DNA from: Microbulbifer pacificus
GTDB lineage: Bacteria > Pseudomonadota > Gammaproteobacteria > Pseudomonadales > Cellvibrionaceae
Length of the DNA: 64,000 nucleotides
Assembly (NCBI RefSeq): GCF_033723955.1
Contig: NZ_CP137555.1
Span: 62,001 to 126,000 of the forward strand
Reading direction: 5' to 3'
The notes beneath the pieces were generated by a model, which had not been told where the DNA came from, made no database searches, and worked only from the letters and a program-made list of their open reading frames with translations. Numbering within the stretch: position 1 is the stretch's first letter; every line of letters starts with the position of its first letter. This document shows positions 19,935 to 26,958 of this stretch, one piece after another. The position numbers were made by a program, and so were the translations under genes.

Positions 19935-20933
19935 CTACATCATCCGCGTGATCATATCCACGCAGCGTTGCGAAAACGCCCACTCGTTGTCATACCAGGC
20001 AAACACCTTGAGAAATTTGTCGCCCACCATCAGCGTATCTTTGGTAGTTATGATGGCACTGTAGGGCTTGCCGACGATATCACTCGATACGAGCTCCCGG
20101 TCGTCGACCGCAAGGATGCCCTTTAACGGACCCTCCGCCCAATGCCGGAATACGTTGTTGACCTCGTCGACATTAGTACCTTTTTTCAGGGTACAGGTGA
20201 GGTCGAGTAACGAGCCGCACTTAAGTGGCGAGCGCACGGCACAGCCGTGCAGCTTGCCCGCCAATCCCGGCAGGATCAGGCCGATGGTCGCCGCCGCGCC
20301 AGTGGTTGTGGGCACCAGATTGGCGGCCGCGGCGCGACCTCGACGGAATTTACTGCATTGGCCATCAACGAGATTCTGCGAGGATGTATAGGCATGGATG
20401 GTATTGATCATGCCGTGTTCGATACCGAATTCTTCGTTGAGGACCTTGGCCACTGGCGCGAGACAATTCGTGGTGCAGCTGGCGGTGGAAATGATGTTGT
20501 GCCGATGCCGGTCATAGCGGTGATCGTTGACGCCAACCACAAAATGGCCATCGATCATGCTCTGGCCTGGTGCGGATATAAGCACTTTTTTAGCGCCCGC
20601 CGTGATGTGTTTGTTGGCCCCGGCTCTGGTGCGAAACATGCCGGTAGCCTCGAATACAACGTCAACACCCTTTTCACCCCAGGGCAGTTTGGCGGGATCC
20701 TTCTCGGAACTGGCAGAAATTTCCTGACCGTCAACCAGCAGTACGTTGCCTTCACCGTGAACCTTCATGTCGCGGGTGTGGTAGGTGGTATCCAGCTCCA
20801 GCAGATAGGCGAGATTTTCCACGCTGGCGAGGTCGTTCACGTGCACGACTTCCAGACCACCGTGATGGGATTCAAGTGCGATGCGCAGTACTTGTCGGCC
20901 AATACGACCAAGTCCGTTTATGCCGATTCTCAT
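19935..20933 (-). CDS. gap: Glyceraldehyde-3-phosphate dehydrogenase, type I
   Basis: This is a 332-residue GAPDH. The NAD-binding GINGLGRIGRQVLRI starts at residue 3, the catalytic Cys is in the ASCTTNCLAP motif near residue 150, and the C-terminal AWYDNEWAFSQRCVDM is intact. The start ATG has an AGGAAG site eight bases upstream. The sequence after the first strand (VNDLASVENLAYLLELDT) differs from housekeeping GapA, where the segment is usually NDPF or NDLTD followed by LLKYDS. This may be a second, specialised isozyme. The second strand reads VVHVNDL without the usual Asp for NAD, so the cofactor is unclear. It is first gene of the gap-pfkB operon. Confidence 0.93.
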   Translation of the reverse strand: MRIGINGLGRIGRQVLRIALESHHGGLEVVHVNDLASVENLAYLLELDTTYHTRDMKVHGEGNVLLVDGQEISASSEKDPAKLPWGEKGVDVVFEATGMFRTRAGANKHITAGAKKVLISAPGQSMIDGHFVVGVNDHRYDRHRHNIISTASCTTNCLAPVAKVLNEEFGIEHGMINTIHAYTSSQNLVDGQCSKFRRGRAAAANLVPTTTGAAATIGLILPGLAGKLHGCAVRSPLKCGSLLDLTCTLKKGTNVDEVNNVFRHWAEGPLKGILAVDDRELVSSDIVGKPYSAIITTKDTLMVGDKFLKVFAWYDNEWAFSQRCVDMITRMM

Positions 20934-21004
20934 TCGTTACTTCCTAATGTCCGTCTGCGGTCAAGCGCGGCAGTTGGGGGGCAACCCTGCACCGACACAT
21001 TTCC

Positions 21005-21553
21005 TTATACGGTGGTCAGGTCGAGGGTATAGATAACCTGGGTGTGATCCCCCGGGTCGGTGCGGCAATCCCAGCCCATATTGCGTGCCACTTCACGCAG
21101 CCGGGAATTTGCCGCCGAGTCGATTGAGTAGAGGTGCTCAATCCCCCGTGCTCGGGCCGATTCAATCAGGCGGTTGATCAGCAGGGTACCCAGCCCCTGC
21201 ATCTGCCAGTCATCGGCGATGACCACCGCACACTCGGCCGATTTGCCCGCAGGCTCAAGCGCGTAACGGGAAACACCAATTTCCGTTTCATCACCGTCGC
21301 TTTCGATGGTGGCGATAAAGGCCTCCCGCTGATCATGGTCGATATCTGTCAGCTGCTGCAGAAGAATTTCACTGGGGGCGCCGACGCCACCGAGAAAACG
21401 AAAATGGCGGGATTCCGGCGAGAGATTGGTAATGAATTCGCGCTCAAGGTCGATATCCGCTCTTTCCAGGGGACGTATCTTCACCACTTTGCCACTGCGC
21501 AACTTCTCTGTGACCGTTCTGGATAGTGCTTCCTGATGATGTTCGTTCGACAT
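21005..21553 (-). CDS. GNAT-family N-acetyltransferase
   Basis: The protein of about 182 residues has the GNAT fold. The acetyl-CoA binding motif A is seen as VVIADDWQMQGLGTLLINRLIESAR (Q-x-x-G-L/I-G) near residues 115-140, preceded by the strand ECAVVI. It begins with a segment (VKIRPLERADIDLEREFITNLSPESRHFRFL) common in stand-alone GNATs and in the GNAT domain of Pat-type protein acetyltransferases. The substrate is unknown. ATG at 21553 and GTG at 21559 both fit the AGGAG site at 21563-21570, so the start is uncertain by two residues. It diverges from the hydrogenase operon. Acetylation of metabolic enzymes such as acetyl-CoA synthetase is one possible role. Confidence 0.8.
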   Translation of the reverse strand: MSNEHHQEALSRTVTEKLRSGKVVKIRPLERADIDLEREFITNLSPESRHFRFLGGVGAPSEILLQQLTDIDHDQREAFIATIESDGDETEIGVSRYALEPAGKSAECAVVIADDWQMQGLGTLLINRLIESARARGIEHLYSIDSAANSRLREVARNMGWDCRTDPGDHTQVIYTLDLTTV

Positions 21554-21697
21554 TGTCACCTGTCTCCTCTCAAGTGGTACCGTCCGTTTCTACACTCTGC
21601 ATGAATAATAGTTCTGTGCGTTTGCTACCGCCCAATCCACAGAGGCAATTCGTGCACAATCTTTGGCGGCCCCGGGATGGGGTAGGGCGGTGGAATC
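21554..21697. promoter_or_regulatory. Divergent promoter region of the hydrogenase operon and GNAT gene
   Basis: These 144 bases separate the leftward GNAT gene from the hydrogenase operon and should hold both promoters. An AATAAT-like -10 candidate occurs around 21603-21608. I could not find an FNR/Anr dyad or a sigma-54 GG-N10-GC element here by eye. The beta-subunit start is preceded by GGTGG a few bases upstream. Confidence 0.35.
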
Positions 21698-22819
21698 ATG
21701 GGAAAGTTCCTGCTGCAGGCAGACGATCTGGATGTGCTGATCCAGGTCATTGGTGCAGAAGGACACCGGCTCGTAGGGCCGGTTTTACGCGATGGCGCGA
21801 TTGTCTATGACGAAATCCACAGTGCCTGCGACCTGCCGCGGGGCTGGACCGATGAACAGGAAAAAGGTCAGTACCGAATAAAAAGACGGGATGACGGCGC
21901 CTATTTCGGCTACGCCGCCGGCCCACACTCCTGGAAAAAATTTTTGCAGCTTCCGCGTCGTCAGGTGTGGCAGGCAGAAAGAGACACCAGCGGCATACGG
22001 ATCACCGCCATAGAAGAGCCAGTGCCATCACTGGCATTTATTGGGGTGCGCAGCTGCGAGCTGCACGCCATTGCCATTCAGGATCGGGTCTTTCTGAGCG
22101 ACCGCTATCCCAATGACAGTTACGCCAGGCGACGAAAACCTTTACTGGTGATTGCGGTGAACTGCACCGCTGCCGCATCCACTTGCTTTTGCACATCGAT
22201 GAATACCGGGCCGGAAGTAACGCTGCCAACGGACCTGACCATGACCGAAGTCATTGACGGCGAAACCCACTTTTTCGTGATCGCGGCCGGCTCCAAACGG
22301 GGCGAGCGAATTCTTCAGCAGTTACCGGTGCAACCCGCAGAAACACAGCACATCGAGCAGGCACAGCGGGGTATTCAGGCCGCGGAAGTGCAGATGCAAC
22401 AGGGCCCCCGCCACTTCGACAGTTCCGATATCAAGGACCTGCTGTATCGGAATTACGAAAGCCCGGAATGGGAGGAGGTGGCCAATCGCTGCCTCAGCTG
22501 TGCCAACTGCACCATGGCGTGCCCCACCTGTTTCTGCTCGACGGTGGAAGACACCACAGACCTGAGCGGTGACAACGCGGCGCGTTGGGAGCGCTGGGAC
22601 TCCTGCTTCACCGGGGACTTCAGCTACATCACCGGTGGTGCAGTGCGGCCAGATACGCGTTCCCGCTACCGCCAGTGGATGACCCACAAACTGGCGACCT
22701 GGCACGATCAGTTTGGAACCTCTGGCTGCGTGGGCTGCGGTCGCTGTATTGCCTGGTGCCCGGTGGGAATAGACCTGACAGAAGAACTACAACGTATACG
22801 GGAAATGGAAAAACCATGA
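21698..22819 (+). CDS. hydB: Group 3b [NiFe] hydrogenase (sulfhydrogenase) beta subunit, iron-sulfur protein
   Basis: This 373-residue electron-transfer subunit has an N-terminal alpha/beta domain, with GVRSCELHAIAIQDRVF near residues 112-128, typical of HydB/ShyB and related coenzyme F420/sulfite-reductase subunits. The C-terminal ferredoxin domain holds two [4Fe-4S] motifs: CLSCANCTMACPTC from Cys265, and CVGCGRCIAWCPVGID from Cys344. In the group 3b complex the beta subunit links the hydrogenase dimer to the flavin subunit, and in Pyrococcus it is also needed for sulfur reduction. Its stop overlaps the start of the next gene by 4 bases (ATGA). It opens an 11-gene operon for the enzyme and its maturation. 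Confidence 0.88.
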   Translation: MGKFLLQADDLDVLIQVIGAEGHRLVGPVLRDGAIVYDEIHSACDLPRGWTDEQEKGQYRIKRRDDGAYFGYAAGPHSWKKFLQLPRRQVWQAERDTSGIRITAIEEPVPSLAFIGVRSCELHAIAIQDRVFLSDRYPNDSYARRRKPLLVIAVNCTAAASTCFCTSMNTGPEVTLPTDLTMTEVIDGETHFFVIAAGSKRGERILQQLPVQPAETQHIEQAQRGIQAAEVQMQQGPRHFDSSDIKDLLYRNYESPEWEEVANRCLSCANCTMACPTCFCSTVEDTTDLSGDNAARWERWDSCFTGDFSYITGGAVRPDTRSRYRQWMTHKLATWHDQFGTSGCVGCGRCIAWCPVGIDLTEELQRIREMEKP

Positions 22820-23298
22820 AAAGCATGGCGCAACTGCTGCACGAGCACCCGTTCTTCAACGGCATGAACGAAAGCCAACTGGACTTTATCGCCGGTTGTG
22901 GAGAAAACCATATTTACAATGCCGGCGAATATATCGCGCGGGAAAACGAACCGGCGGATCACTTTTTCCTGATCCGGGACGGGCAGGTGGCGGTGGAATG
23001 TTTCGTACCCAACTACGGCGCGCTGTGTTTGCAAACACTGCACGACGGCGACATCTTCGGCTGGTCCTGGCTGTTCCCGCCCTATCTCTGGACCTTTGAT
23101 GCCCGTGCCGTGGATGAGGTGCATGCGATCCGTCTCGATGGTAAGTGCCTGCGGGAGAAATGCGAGACGGACACGGCGATGGGATGCGAGCTGATGAAGC
23201 GTTTCGCACGCATCGTTACCCAGCGGCTGCGCGCAACACGTATGCAGCTGATGGACGTTTACAGCCTGCAGCGTCCGCCAGTGGATCGCGGTCAATGA
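22816..23298 (+). CDS. Single-domain cyclic-nucleotide-binding (Crp-like) protein inside the hydrogenase operon
   Basis: The 160-residue protein starts at an ATG overlapping the beta-subunit stop. Residues about 20-125 form a cNMP-binding jelly roll: LLHEHPFFNGMNESQLDFIAG helix, the strand pair YIARENEPADHFFLIRDGQVAV, and a GDIFGWSWLFPPY stretch in place of the phosphate cassette. A helix (KRFARIVTQRLRATRMQLMDVY) like the Crp dimer helix follows, and then the protein stops. There is no helix-turn-helix, so it cannot bind DNA as Crp does. Genes of this kind are known between beta and gamma of bacterial group 3b hydrogenases, but their role is not established. Overlap of both ends with subunit genes suggests a stoichiometric partner or sensor subunit. 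Confidence 0.8.
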   Translation: MKSMAQLLHEHPFFNGMNESQLDFIAGCGENHIYNAGEYIARENEPADHFFLIRDGQVAVECFVPNYGALCLQTLHDGDIFGWSWLFPPYLWTFDARAVDEVHAIRLDGKCLREKCETDTAMGCELMKRFARIVTQRLRATRMQLMDVYSLQRPPVDRGQ

Positions 23299-24119
23299 TA
23301 CCGACACTGTATCGGATCGATGAACGCAGCGAAGAATATACGGGGACTTTTACCCTGCAAATTCGCCCGCAACCCGGCGACCGGCCAACACCGTTTGTGC
23401 CTGGGCAGTTCAATATGCTGTATGCATTTGGCGCCGGCGAAGTGCCTATTTCCATGAGCGGCTCACCGTCGGATGACGACAGCTACGTACACACCATCCG
23501 CAGTCACGGTTTGGTCACCCAGGCGCTTGCGCGACTGAGACCGGGGGATGTGATCGGGGTGCGCGGTCCTTTTGGCTGCGGTTGGCCACTAGAAGTCGCA
23601 GCCGGCAAGGAAGTATTGATCATTGCCGGGGGGCTCGGGCTAGCCCCTCTGCGCCCGCTGATTTACAGCCTGCTGGGTGGACACCACCGCGCAACTCGAG
23701 TGTGGCTGTTTTATGGCGCTCGCCGTCCGCAGGAACTGCTCTATCAGCGAGAACTCGAGCGCTGGCAATCCGAACACAGCGAGGGGGACCTGAAACTCAC
23801 CGTAACCGTGGATCAAGCGGACAGCGGCTGGCGCGGCAGGGTTGGTGTAATTACCCAACCACTCGAGGCCGCACACATCGACGGCCAGAGTGCCATAGCG
23901 TTTCTGTGTGGCCCGGAAGTGATGATGCGCTTCTGCATTCAGACCCTGCTCGACAAGGGGGTCCCTGAAGGCGCCATCTACCTGTCGATGGAGCGTAATA
24001 TGAAATGCGCCACCGGCCTCTGCGGCCACTGCCAGTGGGGGCCGAATTTTGTGTGTAAGGACGGGCCGGTGTTCCGTTACGGGAGTGTGCGATCGTGGTT
24101 CAACCTGCGCGCACTCTAG
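23295..24119 (+). CDS. hydG: Group 3b [NiFe] hydrogenase gamma subunit, FAD/NAD(P)-binding
   Basis: The start at 23295 overlaps the previous stop (ATGA) and leads directly into the ferredoxin-reductase-like FAD domain. The 274-residue protein has [26 protein letters not shown] (FAD), [11 protein letters not shown] and the NAD(P)-site [15 protein letters not shown] near residues 110-124. Near the C-terminus is the [2Fe-2S] motif [12 protein letters not shown] with a further Cys in NFVCKDGP. This is the diaphorase module, like PyrK or the gamma subunit of the Pyrococcus sulfhydrogenase. It passes electrons between NAD(P)H and the iron-sulfur chain. NADP preference is usual for group 3b but cannot be read here. 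The next gene starts 25 bases before its end. Confidence 0.9.
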   Translation: MIPTLYRIDERSEEYTGTFTLQIRPQPGDRPTPFVPGQFNMLYAFGAGEVPISMSGSPSDDDSYVHTIRSHGLVTQALARLRPGDVIGVRGPFGCGWPLEVAAGKEVLIIAGGLGLAPLRPLIYSLLGGHHRATRVWLFYGARRPQELLYQRELERWQSEHSEGDLKLTVTVDQADSGWRGRVGVITQPLEAAHIDGQSAIAFLCGPEVMMRFCIQTLLDKGVPEGAIYLSMERNMKCATGLCGHCQWGPNFVCKDGPVFRYGSVRSWFNLRAL

Positions 24120-24916
24120 ACGAGCCCAATGACAAGGCGCGCCTGGCGGTGTGGAAATTCACCTCCTGCGATGGTTGCCAGCTGAGCCTGCTGGACTGTG
24201 AGGATGAACTGTTGCAGCTGGCGGACTGTATGGAAATTGCCTATTTCATGGAGGCTTCCAGCAACCCGTCACCCGGGCCTTACGATCTGTCGCTGGTGGA
24301 AGGTTCGGTGACCACCGCGGATGAAGTACGGCGAATCCGCGAGATCCGCGCGCAGTCCCGGGTACTGGTGACCATCGGTGCCTGTGCAACCGCCGGCGGT
24401 ATCCAGGCACTGCGTAACTTCGCCGATGTCGACGATTTCATCGCCGCGGTTTACGCCCAGCCGGAATATATCGACACGCTCAAGACCTCGACGCCCATCA
24501 GTACCCATGTAGCCGTGGACTTCGAGCTGCACGGTTGCCCCATCAATAAAAAGCAATTGCTGGAAGTCATCAGTGCTTTCCTGCATCGGCGCCCGCCACA
24601 GGTGCCACCACACTCGGTCTGCATTGAGTGCAAAATGCGTGGCAATGTGTGCGTCTGGGTAGCGCACGGGACCCCCTGTATGGGGCCGGTGACCCACGCG
24701 GGCTGCGGTGCCATCTGCCCGGCGTATTCCCGCGGTTGCTACGGATGTTACGGACCCAAAGAAAACCCTAACACGGCCTCCCTGAGTCACTGGTGGCAGC
24801 GCGAACTGGGTGCCGAGAAGGTGGTGCTGATCGAAAACCTGCGCAACTTCAATGCCGCTGCCCCGGATTTCGAAGCGGAGAGCCGGCGCCAGGAAGGTGG
24901 CGATGGCCAAAAGTAA
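24095..24916 (+). CDS. hydD: Group 3b [NiFe] hydrogenase delta (small) subunit
   Basis: This is a 273-residue small subunit without a Tat signal, as expected for a soluble group 3 enzyme. The proximal-cluster motif [15 protein letters not shown] (Cys25, Cys28) opens the domain. [15 protein letters not shown] follows, then the [15 protein letters not shown] segment, and Cys-rich stretches [43 protein letters not shown] supply ligands for the other [4Fe-4S] clusters. The GTG at 24095 lies inside the gamma gene, and starting further downstream would cut the conserved N-terminus. It pairs with the large subunit, whose start overlaps this stop by 14 bases. Confidence 0.92.
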   Translation: MVQPARTLDEPNDKARLAVWKFTSCDGCQLSLLDCEDELLQLADCMEIAYFMEASSNPSPGPYDLSLVEGSVTTADEVRRIREIRAQSRVLVTIGACATAGGIQALRNFADVDDFIAAVYAQPEYIDTLKTSTPISTHVAVDFELHGCPINKKQLLEVISAFLHRRPPQVPPHSVCIECKMRGNVCVWVAHGTPCMGPVTHAGCGAICPAYSRGCYGCYGPKENPNTASLSHWWQRELGAEKVVLIENLRNFNAAAPDFEAESRRQEGGDGQK

Positions 24917-26222
24917 AACCATCAAGGTCGATTACCTGGCGCGGGTGGAAGGCGAGGGAGCGCTGTACATCCGCTATGACGACGCCGGCGTGCACGACGT
25001 CAAATTGAAGATCTTCGAGCCACCGCGTTTTTTTGAAGGATTTATGCGTGGGCGGGATTTTCGCGAAGCGCCGGATATCACCGCGCGCATTTGCGGCATC
25101 TGCCCGATTGCCTACCAGATGAGCGCCGTCCACGCGATGGAAGACGCACTGGGGCTGACACTGCCACCAGAACTGCATGCGCTGCGCAGACTGATCTACT
25201 GCGGTGAGTGGATCGAGAGCCACACACTGCACATATATATGCTGCATGCACCAGACTTTCTCGGTTATCCCGGGGCGGTAGCCATGGCCAAAGACCACCC
25301 GCAGATTGTGCAGGACGGTCTGAGCATCAAAAAAGCCGGCAATGCCATCGTCGGCTTGCTGGGGGGCAGGGAGGTGCACCCGATCAATGTGCGGGTTGGG
25401 GGCTTCTACCGGGTGCCGAGCGCGGGTGAGCTTCAGCCGCTGCGCGAACAATTGTTGCATGGGCGGGACATGGCCATGGAGACCGTACGCTGGGCGGTAT
25501 CCCTGCCATTTCCCAAATTCGAGCGCGCGCTGTCCGAGCAGTACGAGTTTGTCGCGCTCTCCCATAGCAACGAATACCCGATGAACCGGGGTTCCATTGT
25601 TTCGACCCGCGGGCTCGCGATACCCGTGCGCGACTACGACAGTCATTTCCGCGAGGAGCATGTCGAATACAGCAGCGCTCTCCACAGTACCCTGATTGAA
25701 CGCGGTGCGTATTTTGTCGGCCCGATGGCGCGCTACAACCTGAATTACGACCGGCTGTCACCCATGGTGCGGCAAGTGGCAGGCGAAATGGGCTTCCCGC
25801 CATTCTGTGCCAATCCGTTCCACAGCATAGTGGTGCGAAGCCTCGAAGTACTTTTTGCCTTCGATGAAGCCGTGCGACTTATCGATGAATACCGCAAGCC
25901 CGACGTCGCTTATATATCTGCAGAAACTCACGCGGGAACTGGCTATGGCGCCACCGAAGCACCCCGCGGCCTGTTATACCACCGCTACTCCATCGACGAC
26001 GCCGGCAAAATTACCGAGGCAAAGATTGTTGCACCGACCTCGCAGAACCAGAAAACGATCGAGGATGACCTGCGCCTGATGTTGCCGAAGTTTATGCACC
26101 TGCCTGAAAAGCAGTTACAGGCCCAGTGTGAACAGGCAATACGCAATTACGACCCGTGTATATCCTGCTCCACCCATTTCCTGAAAATGAACCTGCAGCG
26201 CGTCGAGAGGACCAGTTCATGA
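24903..26222 (+). CDS. hydA: Group 3b [NiFe] hydrogenase alpha (large) subunit
   Basis: The 439-residue catalytic subunit binds the NiFe(CN)2CO centre. The L1 motif RICGIC gives Cys64 and Cys67, and the L2 motif DPCISCSTH gives Cys419 and Cys422, so all four metal-binding cysteines are present. After His425 a 14-residue tail ([14 protein letters not shown]) remains, the peptide that a maturation protease removes after nickel insertion. That protease is encoded next. Short L1/L2 spacing, absence of a Tat partner and the companion beta/gamma subunits place it in group 3b, the cytoplasmic bidirectional NAD(P)-linked enzymes. The start at 24903 is chosen over 24852 because [12 protein letters not shown] is the family N-terminus. 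Confidence 0.94.
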   Translation: MAKSKTIKVDYLARVEGEGALYIRYDDAGVHDVKLKIFEPPRFFEGFMRGRDFREAPDITARICGICPIAYQMSAVHAMEDALGLTLPPELHALRRLIYCGEWIESHTLHIYMLHAPDFLGYPGAVAMAKDHPQIVQDGLSIKKAGNAIVGLLGGREVHPINVRVGGFYRVPSAGELQPLREQLLHGRDMAMETVRWAVSLPFPKFERALSEQYEFVALSHSNEYPMNRGSIVSTRGLAIPVRDYDSHFREEHVEYSSALHSTLIERGAYFVGPMARYNLNYDRLSPMVRQVAGEMGFPPFCANPFHSIVVRSLEVLFAFDEAVRLIDEYRKPDVAYISAETHAGTGYGATEAPRGLLYHRYSIDDAGKITEAKIVAPTSQNQKTIEDDLRLMLPKFMHLPEKQLQAQCEQAIRNYDPCISCSTHFLKMNLQRVERTSS

Positions 26223-26704
26223 GCGATTGGGCGGTAATCAGCCTCGGCAACCGCTTTCGCGGTGACGACAGTGTCGGCCCCTATGTGCTCCACAGGCTGC
26301 GGCCACACCTAGAGCCGGCGGTGCCGTGTATCGAAAACGGTGGGGACATCGCGAGCCTGCTGGAGGTGTGGAAAGACCGCCATGTTTGCATGGTGGACGC
26401 CGTGGCCGCGGACGATCTCGCCACCGGCGCGATCCTGCGCCTCGACGGGCTCGCGCAAGAGATTCTGCCGAGTCTCTGCACCACTTCAAGCCACGGCATC
26501 AATCTCGGTGAGGCGCTGGAGATGGGCCGCCTTCTGCAAGCTCTGCCACAACGGCTGGAAATCTATGGGATCTGCGGCGAGAACTTTGCCATTAGTGCCG
26601 GCCTGTCGCCGGCGGTACAGGCCGCCGCAGAAATCGTGGAACAGGAGATCCTTGCTCTGCTAAATACATACTCCGGAGGTTCGCCATGCACGAACAATCG
26701 CTGA
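26219..26704 (+). CDS. [NiFe] hydrogenase maturation protease
   Basis: This is a 161-residue HycI/HyaD-family endopeptidase that trims the C-terminal tail of the large subunit. [22 protein letters not shown] at the N-terminus carries the nickel-sensing acidic residue of the family in GDDSVG. A second conserved acidic residue lies in CMVDAV near residue 60, and His in [12 protein letters not shown] near residue 93. The ATG overlaps the stop of the large-subunit gene by 4 bases. The product should be specific for the 14-residue tail seen just upstream. Confidence 0.88.
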   Translation: MSDWAVISLGNRFRGDDSVGPYVLHRLRPHLEPAVPCIENGGDIASLLEVWKDRHVCMVDAVAADDLATGAILRLDGLAQEILPSLCTTSSHGINLGEALEMGRLLQALPQRLEIYGICGENFAISAGLSPAVQAAAEIVEQEILALLNTYSGGSPCTNNR

Positions 26705-26958
26705 TCAATAACCTGCTCGACAAGATACAGCGGCTGGCGGCCACCGAGGACGGCCGGCTGATCGCCGCGACACTTCGCCTGGGGGTACTGGCCCATATCT
26801 CTGCCGAGCACCTGCGCGAACATTTCGAGCAGGCTACGGCCGGCACCAGCTTGGAAGGACTGCGGCTACATATCGAGGAACAACCGGACATCCACCACCC
26901 CGAGGCGCAGGACATCATCCTCGACAGTCTGGAGTTTGAACGTGCCGATGAATGCTGA
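26686..26958 (+). CDS. hypA: HypA-like nickel-insertion protein lacking the zinc-binding domain
   Basis: The 90-residue protein begins [11 protein letters not shown], the HypA N-terminus in which His2 and Glu3 belong to the nickel site, and has a GGAGG ribosome site six bases upstream. Normal HypA is about 113 residues and carries two CxxC motifs near residues 73-93 that bind structural zinc. Here that half is replaced by a short segment (EEQPDIHHPEAQDIILDSLEF) and the only cysteine is the last residue. HypA together with the GTPase HypB delivers Ni2+ to the large subunit. This version would keep the nickel site but not the zinc knuckle. It overlaps the protease gene upstream and hypF downstream. 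Confidence 0.75.
   Translation: MHEQSLINNLLDKIQRLAATEDGRLIAATLRLGVLAHISAEHLREHFEQATAGTSLEGLRLHIEEQPDIHHPEAQDIILDSLEFERADEC

Noticed and set aside
21560..21697. FNR/Anr or sigma-54 control of the hydrogenase operon
   Set aside because: I could not find a TTGAT-N4-ATCAA dyad or a GG-N10-GC promoter in the divergent spacer by eye. A motif scan could still find a degenerate site.
22816..23298. Transcription factor in the hydrogenase operon
   Set aside because: The Crp-like protein stops after the dimer helix and has no DNA-binding domain.
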